A stretch of DNA of 64,000 bases, from assembly GCF_016107395.1 (NCBI RefSeq), contig NZ_JAAIKO010000026.1:1-64000 (forward strand), in the 5' to 3' direction. Under the pieces are notes generated by a model that was not told where the DNA came from, did not search any database, and saw only the letters and a list, made by a program, of their open reading frames with translations. Origin of the DNA: Streptomyces fildesensis. Its GTDB lineage: Bacteria; Actinomycetota; Actinomycetes; Streptomycetales; Streptomycetaceae. Positions 33,788 through 46,400 of the stretch are shown here, piece after piece; positions within the stretch are counted from its first letter, which is position 1, and every line of letters begins with the position of its first letter. Position numbers and translations under genes: made by a program.

Positions 33788-35269
33788 GTGGCGGACCTGT
33801 ATCTGGACGGTGAGTGGCGCGACCCGGTTGCGGGCGGCCGCCGGGAGATTCGCTGCCCAGCCGACGGCACGCTCGTCGCGAGCGTGGGCGAGGGGATGCG
33901 GGCCGACACCGAGGCCGCGATCCTCGCAGCACGCCGTGCCTTCGACGCGGGACCGTGGCCGGGCACGCCGGAGCGCGAGCGCGGGGCGCTGCTCCTTCGC
34001 GTGGCGGACATCCTGGAACGGGACGCGAAGGAATTCGCCAGGGCCGAATCGCTCGACACGGGCAAGCGGCTCGTGGAGAGCGAGTACGACATCGCGGATG
34101 TCGTCTCCTGTTTCCGTTACTACGGCGGGGTCGCGGGCACCAGCGCGGGCCGGGTCATCGACACGGGCCGCGACGACGCCATCAGCCGGGTCGTCCACGA
34201 GCCGATCGGTGTCTGCGGCCTGATCACCCCCTGGAACTACCCTCTTCTTCAGGCCTCCTGGAAGGTTGCGCCGGCCCTCGCCGCGGGCAACACCTTTGTC
34301 CTGAAGCCCAGTGAGCTGACCCCGTCCACCTCGATCCTGCTCATGCGGGCGCTGGAGGAGGCCGGGCTCCCCGCGGGGGCCGCCAACCTCGTCCTGGGCA
34401 CCGGGCCGGAGGTAGGGGCGCCGCTGTCCGAGCACCCGGATGTGGACATGGTGTCCTTCACCGGCGGGCTGGAGACCGGAAAGCGGATCATGGCCACGGC
34501 CGCCGCGACGGTGAAGAAGGTCGCGCTGGAGCTGGGCGGCAAGAACCCCAACGTCATCTTCGGCGATGCCGACTTCGAGACGGCCGTGGACTTCGCGCTC
34601 ACGGCCGTCTTCCTGCATTCGGGCCAGGTCTGCTCGGCCGGCGCCCGGCTGATCGTCGAGGACTCGCTGCACGACGCCTTCGTCGACGAGGTCGTACGCC
34701 GCGCGCGGCAGATCCGCCTCGGCGGACCCTTCGACGCCGCGGCCGAGACCGGCGCGCTGATCTCCGCCGCCCACCGCGACAAGGTCGAGGCCTATGTCGC
34801 CGCCGGCATCGCCGAAGGCGCCGTCCTGCGCTGCGGCGGCGCCCGCCCGGACGACCCCGCGCTCGCGGACGGCTTCTACTACCCGCCGACCGTTCTCGAC
34901 GAGTGCACCCAGGACATGCGCGTGGTGCACGAGGAGTCCTTCGGCCCGGTGCTGACCGTCGAACGCTTCAGCGGCGGCGAGAACGCCGAGGACGAAGCCG
35001 TACGCATCGCCAACGACACGGATTTCGGACTGGCCGGTGCCGTCTGGACACAGGACGCGGGCAAGGCGCAGCGAGTCGCCCGCCGGCTGCGCCACGGCAC
35101 CGTATGGATCAACGATTACCACCCCTATGTGCCGCAGGCGGAGTGGGGTGGGTTCGGGCAGTCGGGCGTGGGCCGGGAGCTGGGACCTGCCGGCCTGGAC
35201 GAGTACCGCGAGCCCAAGCACATCTGGCAGAACATCCAACCGCGGCCGCAGCGCTGGTTCCGCAGCTGA
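33788..35269 (+). CDS. betB: Betaine-aldehyde dehydrogenase
   Basis: A 493-residue NAD(P)-dependent aldehyde dehydrogenase: the cofactor region ITPWNYPLLQASWKVAPALAAGNTFVLKPSE, FTGGLETGKRIM, the catalytic glutamate in LELGGKNP (about residue 251) and the catalytic cysteine in SGQVCSAGARL (about residue 285). With BetA it forms the choline to glycine betaine pathway. The GTG at 33788 is preceded by AAGGG and starts MADLYLDGEWRDP. It probably leads an operon with the transporter genes, whose spacing is 66 bases or less and which have no operator copy of their own. Confidence 0.9.
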   Translation: MADLYLDGEWRDPVAGGRREIRCPADGTLVASVGEGMRADTEAAILAARRAFDAGPWPGTPERERGALLLRVADILERDAKEFARAESLDTGKRLVESEYDIADVVSCFRYYGGVAGTSAGRVIDTGRDDAISRVVHEPIGVCGLITPWNYPLLQASWKVAPALAAGNTFVLKPSELTPSTSILLMRALEEAGLPAGAANLVLGTGPEVGAPLSEHPDVDMVSFTGGLETGKRIMATAAATVKKVALELGGKNPNVIFGDADFETAVDFALTAVFLHSGQVCSAGARLIVEDSLHDAFVDEVVRRARQIRLGGPFDAAAETGALISAAHRDKVEAYVAAGIAEGAVLRCGGARPDDPALADGFYYPPTVLDECTQDMRVVHEESFGPVLTVERFSGGENAEDEAVRIANDTDFGLAGAVWTQDAGKAQRVARRLRHGTVWINDYHPYVPQAEWGGFGQSGVGRELGPAGLDEYREPKHIWQNIQPRPQRWFRS

Positions 35270-35335
35270 AGCGCACCGGGCCGGAGACCTGAAGCCCGGA
35301 AGGCCGAACACCTGAAGCATGGAGAGAGGTCGACA

Positions 35336-36430
35336 GTGATCCCAGCACAGACCGAGGTGTCGCGGCGGCGCGACAGGTCCCAGGACCCGGATCAGGACCG
35401 GACCCCGGTCATCTCCGTGCGCGGGCTGTGGAAGGTGTTCGGGCCGAAGGCCGAAAAGGTGCCGCAGTCCGAGGAGTTGTGCGGCCTGTCGCGCCGTGAG
35501 CTCATGGACCGTGCGGGATGCACGGCGGCGGTGCGGGACGTGAGCTTCGACGTGTCGCCCGGCGAGGTCTTCGTGGTCATGGGCCTGTCCGGCTCGGGCA
35601 AGTCCACCCTGGTGCGATGTCTGACCCGGCTGATCGAACCAACCGCCGGCCAGGTCGTCTTCGAGGGCGAGGACATCCGCGACGCCGACCCCAAGCGCCT
35701 GCGGGAGCTTCGCCGGCACAAGTTCTCCATGGTCTTCCAACACTTCGGGCTGCTGCCGCACCGGTGCGTGGTGGACAACGTCGCGTACGGCCTGGAGATC
35801 CGCGGCATGGGCAAGGCGCAGCGCACCAAGCGCGCGCTGGAGGTCGTCGAGCTGGTGGGCCTGTCCGGCTACGAGAACTCCTACCCCGACCAGCTCTCCG
35901 GCGGTATGCAGCAGCGTGTCGGCCTCGCGCGGGCGCTGGCCGGCGATCCGGATGTGCTGCTCTTCGACGAGCCGTTCTCGGCGCTGGACCCGATGATCCG
36001 GCGGGACATGCAGAACGAGGTCATCCGGCTGCACCACGAGGTCGGCAAGACCATGGTCTTCGTCACCCACGACCTGTCCGAGGCGCTCAAGCTGGGCGAC
36101 CGCATCCTGATCATGCGCGACGGCAAGACGGTCCAGTGCGGTACGGGCGACGAACTGGTCGGCGCTCCCGCCGACGACTACGTCCGCGACTTCGTGAAGG
36201 ACGTGCCGCGTGCCGATGTCCTGACGCTGCGCTGGATCATGCGCCCGGCGGGGCCGGACGACGATCTCGGCGGACCCGAGTTCGGCCCGGACGTGGTGGT
36301 GCGGGACGCCACCAGGGCGGTGTTCGACGCGGTGAAGCCGGTCAAGGTCGTCGAGAACGGCAAGCTGCTGGGTGTCGTCGGCGACGAGGAGATCCTCGCG
36401 GTGATCGCGGGCGTGGAAGGCGGCGCGTGA
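35336..36430 (+). CDS. proV: Glycine betaine/proline-type ABC transporter ATP-binding protein
   Basis: A 364-residue ProV/OpuAA-type ATPase. The family-typical insert [26 protein letters not shown] precedes Walker [10 protein letters not shown] (about residue 85). The signature is [18 protein letters not shown], Walker B is [20 protein letters not shown] and the switch is VTHD. A single CBS-like C-terminal region ends with [25 protein letters not shown] start with GGAGAGAGG. The next gene overlaps by TGATG. It powers quaternary-amine uptake feeding the catabolic enzymes here. Confidence 0.9.
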   Translation: MIPAQTEVSRRRDRSQDPDQDRTPVISVRGLWKVFGPKAEKVPQSEELCGLSRRELMDRAGCTAAVRDVSFDVSPGEVFVVMGLSGSGKSTLVRCLTRLIEPTAGQVVFEGEDIRDADPKRLRELRRHKFSMVFQHFGLLPHRCVVDNVAYGLEIRGMGKAQRTKRALEVVELVGLSGYENSYPDQLSGGMQQRVGLARALAGDPDVLLFDEPFSALDPMIRRDMQNEVIRLHHEVGKTMVFVTHDLSEALKLGDRILIMRDGKTVQCGTGDELVGAPADDYVRDFVKDVPRADVLTLRWIMRPAGPDDDLGGPEFGPDVVVRDATRAVFDAVKPVKVVENGKLLGVVGDEEILAVIAGVEGGA

Positions 36431-38454
36431 TGGCCGTCGTCGCCCAGGTGCCCACGCGACTGGGGGCGATCCGCGCCATCCCGCGCCGGTTCGTCGTCGC
36501 CGGGATACTGGCCCTCTGGCTGCTGATCTTCGCCGTGTTCCGCGGCCACCAGACGCTCGCGCTGGCGGCGGCCGACCTGACCGGTCTGCACCGCTGGTTC
36601 AACGACGTCAACGACTCGATCGGCGCCGACCGCAACAGCAATCCGCTCTTCCTCTACTTCTTCAACGAGATCCGGCTGGTCATCGACAACCTGGTGACCT
36701 TCATCCAGTCGCTGATCTCCCAGCCCTCGAGCGGCCGCGGAGTCCCGCAGATCGGGTGGCTCGGTGTCGTCGGCATCGTCGGCTACCTCTCCTGGGCCCT
36801 GGGCAACGTGCGGGTCGCGCTGCTCGCCATGGCCGGCTTCACCTTCTTCGGGCTGCAAGGCCTGTGGCAGGAGAGCATGGACACCCTGGCCCTGACGCTC
36901 TCGGCGGTCTTCGTCTCGCTCCTCATCGGCATCCCGCTCGGCGTGTGGGCCGGGATGTCCGACCGGGCCAACCGGATCATGACGCCGTTCCTGGACTTCA
37001 TGCAGACGATGCCGACCTTCGTCTATCTCGCCCCGCTCACGCTGTTCTTCCTCATCGGGCCGGCCTCCGCCACGATCGCCACGCTGATCTACGCGGCGCC
37101 TCCCGCGATCCGTATCACCGCGCACGCCATTCGGTCCGTGCCGGCGACGACGGTCGAGGCGGCCTATTCGCTGGGCTCGACGCGGCGCCAGACGCTCACC
37201 AAGGTGCTCCTGCCGATGTCCAAGCGGACCGTGGTGATGGGCATCAACCAGACCATCATGGCCGCCCTGGCCATGGTCACCATCGCCGCGCTGATCGACG
37301 CACCCGGGCTCGGCAAGACCGTGGTCAAGGCGTTGCAGTCGCTGGACGTCGGCACAGCGTTCAACGCTGGTCTCGCCATCGTCGTCATGGCCATCGTCCT
37401 CGACCGCGTTACGACGGCGGCGAGCGAGCGCAGCGCGACCGGGGTCCCCTCAGCAGAGGGGAGGGGCCGGGCTCCCGGTCGCCTGGGCGGCCCGTTCGTG
37501 AAGTGGCGCCGGCATCTGCTGGTGGCGGGCGGCGTGGTGGCCGCGGTCCTGGTGTATCTGTCGCACACCTACGTGTGGGCGGCGGAGTTCCCCGGCGAGG
37601 GCAGTACCGGCAGCACCATCGCCAGTGCGGCGGACACCGTGACCACCTGGGCGCAGGACCACCTCTCCGGCATGACGAACGCCCTGCGTGACGCCGTCAC
37701 CAACGGTCTGCTCAACCCCTTTCAGTCGCTGCTGACCGACTCCCCGTGGTGGCTGGTCGGCGCCGTCCTGGTCGCCGTCGGAGCCGTGCTGGGCGGCCGG
37801 CGGGCCGGAGTGACGGCCGGGGTGTGCGTGGCCCTGCTCGTCGGCACCGGCATGTGGTCGGACAGCATGACGACGCTGGCGTCGACCGCCGTGGCGACGG
37901 TGCTGGTGATGGCCCTCGGGGTCGTGGTGGGCGTCTGGATGGGGCGCAGCCCTATGGCCGACCGGCTCATCCGGCCCACTCTGGATGCGGCGCAGGTCAT
38001 GCCGCCGTTCGTCTATCTGGTGCCGTTCCTCGCGCTGTTCGGGGCGACCCGGTTCACCGCGATCGTCGCCGCGGTCGTCTATGCGGCGCCCGTCACGATG
38101 AAGATCATCGCGGACGGGGTGCGGGCCGTGCCGGAGACCACCGTCGAGGCGGCCGCGGCTGCCGGGTCCAATACCTGGCAGATCATCACCAAAGTCCAAC
38201 TGCCGATGTCACGCAGCGCCCTGGCTCTCGCTGTCAACCAGGGCCTGATCTACGTGCTGTCGATGGTTGTAGTGGGCGGCCTGGTCGGTGCGGGCGCCCT
38301 CGGCTACGACGTCGTAGCCGGTTTCTCGCAAGGAGAGCTGTACGGCAAGGGGCTGGCGGCGGGACTCGCCATCGTGTTGCTCGGCGTCATGTTCGACGGG
38401 ATCACACAGGCGGCGGCGCGCCGTACCACGGCGGTGAACGGCCGTCGGCACTAG
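36430..38454 (+). CDS. proW: Glycine betaine ABC permease, two fused ProW-type domains
   Basis: A 674-residue membrane protein with two complete permease units. The first EAA-like loop is VPATTVEAAYSLGSTRRQTLTKVLLPMS (about residues 238-265); the second is VPETTVEAAAAAGSNTWQIITKVQLPMS (about 567-594). ProW-type transporters normally use a homodimer, so a tandem fusion provides both halves in one chain. The joining region contains GVPSAEGRGRAPGR, encoded by a hairpin-forming GC-rich insert (37446-37461). It starts with ATG overlapping the proV stop. Confidence 0.88.
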   Translation: MAVVAQVPTRLGAIRAIPRRFVVAGILALWLLIFAVFRGHQTLALAAADLTGLHRWFNDVNDSIGADRNSNPLFLYFFNEIRLVIDNLVTFIQSLISQPSSGRGVPQIGWLGVVGIVGYLSWALGNVRVALLAMAGFTFFGLQGLWQESMDTLALTLSAVFVSLLIGIPLGVWAGMSDRANRIMTPFLDFMQTMPTFVYLAPLTLFFLIGPASATIATLIYAAPPAIRITAHAIRSVPATTVEAAYSLGSTRRQTLTKVLLPMSKRTVVMGINQTIMAALAMVTIAALIDAPGLGKTVVKALQSLDVGTAFNAGLAIVVMAIVLDRVTTAASERSATGVPSAEGRGRAPGRLGGPFVKWRRHLLVAGGVVAAVLVYLSHTYVWAAEFPGEGSTGSTIASAADTVTTWAQDHLSGMTNALRDAVTNGLLNPFQSLLTDSPWWLVGAVLVAVGAVLGGRRAGVTAGVCVALLVGTGMWSDSMTTLASTAVATVLVMALGVVVGVWMGRSPMADRLIRPTLDAAQVMPPFVYLVPFLALFGATRFTAIVAAVVYAAPVTMKIIADGVRAVPETTVEAAAAAGSNTWQIITKVQLPMSRSALALAVNQGLIYVLSMVVVGGLVGAGALGYDVVAGFSQGELYGKGLAAGLAIVLLGVMFDGITQAAARRTTAVNGRRH

Positions 38455-38476
38455 GCAGTCAAAAGGAGCACGACAC

Positions 38477-39469
38477 ATGGCAATACACCTCGTCGCGGGT
38501 ACCCGTCCCGCGAGATGGCGCGCCGGCGCGGCCGGACTGACCGTACTGGGTCTCGCCCTCACCGCCTGCGGCGGTGCCAAGGTCGGTGACACCCCCTCCG
38601 CCGCGGGCAGCAGCTCCGGCGGTAAGTGCGGCACCTTCAATCTCGCCGTCAACCCGTGGGTCGGCTACGAGGCGGACGCGGCGGTCGTCGCCTACGTCGC
38701 GGAGCACAAACTCGGCTGTACGGTCAAGAAGAAGGACCTCAAGGAGGAGGTCGCGTGGCAGGGCTTCGGGACCGGTGAGGTCGACGCGGTCCTGGAGAAC
38801 TGGGGCCATGACGACCTGAAGAAGAAGTACATCACCGATCAGAAGACCGCCGTGGCGGCCGGCCCGACCGGCAACAACGGGGTCATCGGCTGGTACGTAC
38901 CGCCGTGGCTGGCGAAGAAGTACCCGGACATCACCAGTTACAAGAACCTCAACAAGTACGCGTCGCAGTTCAAGACCTCGGAGTCGGGCAGCCAGGGCCA
39001 ACTGCTGGACGGCGACCCGTCGTACGTCACCAACGACGCGGCGCTGGTGAAGAATCTGAACCTGAACTTCAAGGTGGTGTACGCGGGCAGCGAGACCGCG
39101 CTCATCCAGGCCTTCCGGCAGGCCGAGAAGAAGCAGGAGTGGATCCTCGGCTACTTCTACGAGCCGCAGTGGTTCCTCTCCGAGGTGCCGCTGGTCAAGG
39201 TCGACCTGCCCCCGTACAAGGAGGGCTGCGACGCCGTCGCGGCGGCGGTCGCCTGCGACTATCCCGTGTACGACCTGGACAAGATCGTCAGTACCAAGTT
39301 CGCCGCGTCGGGCAGTCCGGCCTACAGCCTGGTCAAGAGTTTCTCGTGGACCAATGACGATCAGAACCTCGTCGCGAAGTACATCGCCGTCGACAAGATG
39401 TCGGACGAGGCGGCTGCGAAGAAGTGGGTCGAGGCCAATGGCGACAAGGTGGCCGCCTGGCTGAAGTGA
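38477..39469 (+). CDS. proX: Glycine betaine-binding lipoprotein
   Basis: A 330-residue OpuAC/ProX-type binding protein: a signal peptide ending in the lipobox LTACGG (lipidated Cys near residue 32), the mature domain CGTFNLAVNPWVGYEADAAVVAYVAEHKLGC, then ENWGHDDLKKKYITDQKTAVAAGPTGNNGVIGWYVPPWLA, the typical Trp-rich binding-site region. It is anchored outside the membrane and delivers betaine or choline to the fused permease. The final transporter gene, it is followed by a strong terminator. Confidence 0.9.
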   Translation: MAIHLVAGTRPARWRAGAAGLTVLGLALTACGGAKVGDTPSAAGSSSGGKCGTFNLAVNPWVGYEADAAVVAYVAEHKLGCTVKKKDLKEEVAWQGFGTGEVDAVLENWGHDDLKKKYITDQKTAVAAGPTGNNGVIGWYVPPWLAKKYPDITSYKNLNKYASQFKTSESGSQGQLLDGDPSYVTNDAALVKNLNLNFKVVYAGSETALIQAFRQAEKKQEWILGYFYEPQWFLSEVPLVKVDLPPYKEGCDAVAAAVACDYPVYDLDKIVSTKFAASGSPAYSLVKSFSWTNDDQNLVAKYIAVDKMSDEAAAKKWVEANGDKVAAWLK

Positions 39470-39573
39470 CCTGTCGGGTGGCGGGAGAAACGTTCCGTCG
39501 GCGACCTCCCGGACGACGTCCGGGGGAGCCCCACCTGACCACCGGCGTGACGCACGTCGGCGAGAGCACACCG

Positions 39574-39613
39574 CAGTGCCCGGAGAGCTGTTCCGACAGC
39601 CCTCCGGGCACTG
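39574..39613 (+). terminator. Extended hairpin after the transporter operon
   Basis: CAGTGCCCGGAG (39574-39585) pairs perfectly with CTCCGGGCACTG (39602-39613). Inside it, GCTGT (39587-39591) pairs with ACAGC (39596-39600), giving one long 17-bp stem with two bulged bases and a TCCG tetraloop. TCGTTT follows. Confidence 0.85.
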
Positions 39614-39675
39614 TCGTTTGCCCCCTTGACACCTCCCGGAGGGACCGGCACATTGAGTTGCGCAACCTGAAGCTT

Positions 39676-39692
39676 GTTGCGCTGAAAGCAAC
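39676..39692. promoter_or_regulatory. IclR-type operator candidate upstream of dimethylglycine oxidase
   Basis: GTTGCG-CTGAA-AGCAAC matches the inverted repeat GTTGCG-N5-CGCAAC at 11 of 12 positions, 29 bases before the start. A compact perfect dyad, GTTGCGCAAC, lies just upstream at 39657-39666. Confidence 0.6.
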
Positions 39693-39706
39693 TCGGACTG
39701 CTGTAA

Positions 39707-42169
<2,463 letters not shown>

Positions 42170-42183
42170 TCAGGAGACGCCCG

Positions 42184-43416
42184 ATGAGCCCCCGCACCCC
42201 CGGCGCCGATCTCCCCGAGCACCCCGACTGGCTGTGGCGCACGCCCGAACCGAAGAAGTCGTACGACGTCATCATCGTCGGCGGCGGCGGACACGGCCTC
42301 GCCACCGCCCACTACCTGGCCAGGAACCACGGCATCACCAACGTCGCGATCCTGGAGAAGGGCTGGCTCGCGGGCGGCAACATGGCCCGCAACACCACCA
42401 TCATCCGCTCCAACTACCTCTGGGACGAGAGCGCCGGGATCTACGAGCACGCGCTCAAGCTCTGGGAGGGCCTGGAGGAGGAGCTGGACTACCCGATCCT
42501 CTTCTCCCAGCGCGGCGTACTCAACCTCGCCCACAGCCTCCAGGACGTGCGCGACAGCGTCCGCCGCGTGGAGGCCAACCGCCTCAACGGCGTCGATGCC
42601 GAATGGCTCGACCCGCGGCAGGTCCAAGAGGTCTGCCCGATCGTCAACATCTCCCCGGACGTGCGCTACCCGGTGATGGGCGCCACGTACCAGCCCCGCG
42701 CGGGCATCGCCAAGCACGACCACGTCGCCTGGGGCCTCGCCCGCTCGGCGGACGCCGCCGGCATCGACATCATCCAGAACTGCGAAGTCACCGGCATCGA
42801 CATCGCCGGCGGCCGGGTGATCGGGGTTCAGACCACCCTCGGCCCGATCGCGGCGGGAAAGGTCGCGCTCTGCTCGGCGGGCCATTCGTCGGTCCTCGCC
42901 GCCATGGCGGGCTTCGAGGTGCCGCTGCAGAGCCATCCGCTGCAGGCGCTGGTGAGTGAGCTGCTGGAGCCCGTCCACCCCACCGTGGTGATGTCCAACG
43001 CCGTGCACGTCTACGTCAGCCAGGCCCACAAGGGCGAGCTCGTCATGGGCGCGGGCATCGACTCGTACAACTCCTACACCCAGCGCGGCGCCTTCCACAT
43101 CATCGAAGAGCAGATGTCCGCCGCGCTGGAGCTCTTCCCCGTCTTCGCCCGCGCGCACGTGCTGCGCACCTGGGGCGGCATCGTCGACGTCAGCCCCGAC
43201 GCCTCACCGATCGTCGGCCTGACCCCGGTGGACAACCTGTACCTCAACTGCGGCTGGGGCACCGGTGGTTTCAAGGCCACCCCCGGCGTGGGATGGGTCT
43301 TCGCCCACACCATCGCCCACGACGCCCCGCACCACCTCAACGCCCCCTTCTCGCTCGACCGTTTCACCACCGGCGCGCTCGTCGACGAGCACGGCGCGGC
43401 CGCGGTAGCCCACTGA
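42184..43416 (+). CDS. soxB: Sarcosine oxidase beta subunit
   Basis: A 410-residue flavin subunit: [35 protein letters not shown] (FAD fold near residue 30), then [20 protein letters not shown], the covalent-FMN-site region, and [20 protein letters not shown]. With alpha, gamma and delta subunits it oxidises sarcosine to glycine, producing 5,10-methylene-THF and H2O2. It starts 14 bases after dmgO with GGAG and is followed by the delta-alpha fusion gene after 13 bases. Confidence 0.93.
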   Translation: MSPRTPGADLPEHPDWLWRTPEPKKSYDVIIVGGGGHGLATAHYLARNHGITNVAILEKGWLAGGNMARNTTIIRSNYLWDESAGIYEHALKLWEGLEEELDYPILFSQRGVLNLAHSLQDVRDSVRRVEANRLNGVDAEWLDPRQVQEVCPIVNISPDVRYPVMGATYQPRAGIAKHDHVAWGLARSADAAGIDIIQNCEVTGIDIAGGRVIGVQTTLGPIAAGKVALCSAGHSSVLAAMAGFEVPLQSHPLQALVSELLEPVHPTVVMSNAVHVYVSQAHKGELVMGAGIDSYNSYTQRGAFHIIEEQMSAALELFPVFARAHVLRTWGGIVDVSPDASPIVGLTPVDNLYLNCGWGTGGFKATPGVGWVFAHTIAHDAPHHLNAPFSLDRFTTGALVDEHGAAAVAH

Positions 43417-43429
43417 GGAGCCCGAAACC

Positions 43430-46400
43430 ATGCTGCTCATCCCATGCCCCTGGTGCGGACCCCGCGACGAGGCCGAGTTCCACTACGGCGGTCAGGCGCA
43501 CCTCGCCTACCCCGAGGACCCCTCGGCCCTGACGGACGAGCAGTGGGCCCGCTACCTCTTCTTCCGCGACAACCCCAAGGGGCCCTTCGCCGAGCGCTGG
43601 ATGCACTCGGCGGGGTGCCGCCGGTGGTTCAACGCGGTACGTGACACGTCGACGAACGAGTTCATCGAACCTCGCTGCGGGCAGACCGCTCCGCGTGGCG
43701 AGCGCGGTGAGTTGGGGGAGGGTGGGCGCAACACGACCACCGGCCCGCAGCCGACCACGAAGCCTGGGGGTCCAGAGGTGGAGTCCCCGGTTTCGGAACG
43801 GGACCGGGCGGGGGAGACCCAGCCGTTCCGGCGCGCCACCGGTGGCCGCATCGCGCGCAGTGACCGGCTGGCGTTCACCTTCGACGGAGTCGCCTACGAA
43901 GGCCATCCCGGCGACACCCTCGCCTCCGCCCTCCTCGCCAACGGCGTCATCCGGACCAACACCAGCATCAAGCTCGGCCGCCCCCGCGGCATCTTCTCCG
44001 CCGGTGTCGAAGAACCCAACGCCGTCATCCAGATCGAGGAGCCCTTCCCCGAGCCGATGCTCCCCGCGACGACCGTCGAGCTGTACGACGGCCTCGTCGC
44101 GACCGGCCTCCCCGGCAGGGGACGGCTCGCCACCGAGCCCGACCCCGCCCGCTACGACGCCGTGCACGCCCACTGCGACGTGCTGATCGTCGGCGCGGGT
44201 CCGGCCGGACTGGCCGCGGCCGCGGCCGCCGCCCGCAGCGGTGCCCGCGTCATCCTCGCCGACGACCAGCCCGAGCTCGGCGGAAGCCTCCTCAGCACCG
44301 GCCGGCTCCCCTCCTGGCCGGCCGAGGTCGCGGCGCTGCTCGAAGCGAGCGCGGACGTACGCGTCCTGCGCCGCACCACCGTCTTCGGCTACTACGACGA
44401 CAACCACCTCCTCGCCGTGGAGCGCCGCACCAACCACCTTGGCGCCCACGCCCCGGACAACGTCTCCCGCGAGCGCGTCTGGCGCATCCGCGCCCGCCGA
44501 GTCGTCCTCGCCACCGGTGCCCACGAGCGCTCCCTCGCCTTCGCCGACAACGACCGCCCGGGCGTCATGCTGGCCGCTTCAGCCCGTAGTTACGTCAACC
44601 GCTACGGAGTCGTCCCTGGGCGCAGGGCCGTCGTCTTCACCACCAACGACAGCGCCTACGCCGCCGCCCGTGACCTCGCCGCCGCGGGCGTGGACGTCGT
44701 GGCGATCGTCGACACCCGCCGCGAGCCGGGCGCGCAGGTCCCCGGTGTCGAAGTCCTGGCGGGCCACGCGGTCATCGGCACACAGGGCGGGGACCGCCTC
44801 ACCTCGGTCACCGTCGCGCCGTACGGATCGGAAGGGCCGGACGGATCGCAGGGATCGGGCGGGTCCGACGCACCGCAGCGCGAGTTCACCGCCGACCTGC
44901 TCCTGGTCTCCGGCGGCTGGAACCCCGTGGCGCACCTGTTCAGCCAGGCCGGCGGCAAGCTCCGCTACGACGACGCCCTCGGCTCCTTCGTCCCCGACAG
45001 CTGCCGGCAGGCGGTCGAGGTGGCGGGCACCGCCAACGGCGTCTTCGACCTGGCAGCGGTCCTCGCCGAGGGCGCCGCGGCCGGCATCCGTGCCATCGAG
45101 GCCGCGGGCTACCCGGCTGCGACCTCCCAACTCCCGCCGGTGACAGCCGAGCCGGCCTCCCCGCCCGCGCACGTCCATGTGGTCCCGGGCGCCGCCGAGG
45201 CGTCGAGCTTCGTCGACCTTCAGCGCGATGTCACCGTCGCCGACCTCACGCGGGCCGCCGGCACCGGGATGCGGTCCGTCGAGCACACCAAGCGCTACAC
45301 CACCGCCGGCACCGCCAACGACCAGGGCAAGACCTCCGGCGTACTGGCGTCGGGCACCGTCGCCCACCTCCTCGGTGTCGACATCTCCGTCCTCGGCACG
45401 ACCACCTTCCGGCCCCCGTACACCCCGGTCTCCTTCGCCACCCTCGCGGGCCGCGACCGAGGTGTCCTCCACGACCCGGCCCGCCTCACCGCCCTCCACC
45501 CCTGGCACACCGCTCACGGTGCGCGCTTCGAGAACGTCGGCCAGTGGAAGCGCCCGTGGTACTACCCGCTGTCCGGGGAGGACATGGAGACCGCCGTCCT
45601 GCGCGAATGCCGTGCCGCCCGCGAGGGCGTGGCCTTCATGGACGCCTCCACCCTCGGCAAGATCGACGTCCAGGGCCCGGACGCCGGGGTCTTCCTCGAC
45701 CGGATCTACACCAACATGATGAGCACCCTGAAGGTCGGCATGATCCGCTACGGCGTCATGGCCCGCCTGGACGGCATGATCTTCGACGACGGCACCGCCA
45801 TCCGCCTCGCCGACGACCGCTACATCGTCACCACCACCACGGGCAACGCGGCCGCCGTCCTGGAGTGGATGGAGGAGTGGCTGCAGACGGAATGGCCCGA
45901 CCTGCGGGTCCGCTGCACCTCCGTCACCGAGCAGTGGGCCACCGTCGCTCTCGTCGGTCCCCGTTCCCGTGAGGTCCTCGGCGGCCTGGCCCCCGGCCTG
46001 GACGTGCAGAACGACAGCTTCCCCTTCATGGCCTGGCGCGACACGACCGTCGCGGGCATTGCGGCCCGCGTCTGCCGGATCAGCTTCTCCGGCGAGCTGG
46101 CCTACGAGATCAACATCTCCCCGTGGGACGCCCTCGCCCTGTGGGAGGCGCTCGACGAAGCGGGGACCCCGTACGGGATCACCCCGTACGGCACCGAGAC
46201 CATGCACGTCCTGCGCGCGGAGAAGGGCTACCCGATCATCGGCCAGGACAGCGACGGCACGGTCACCCCGCAGGACCTCGGCATGAGCTGGGTCGTGTCG
46301 AAGAAGAAGCCGGACTTCGTCGGCAAGCGGTCCTACAGCCGCGCCGACACCCTCCGCCCCGACCGCAAGCACCTCGTCGGGCTGCTCCCCGAGGATCCCA

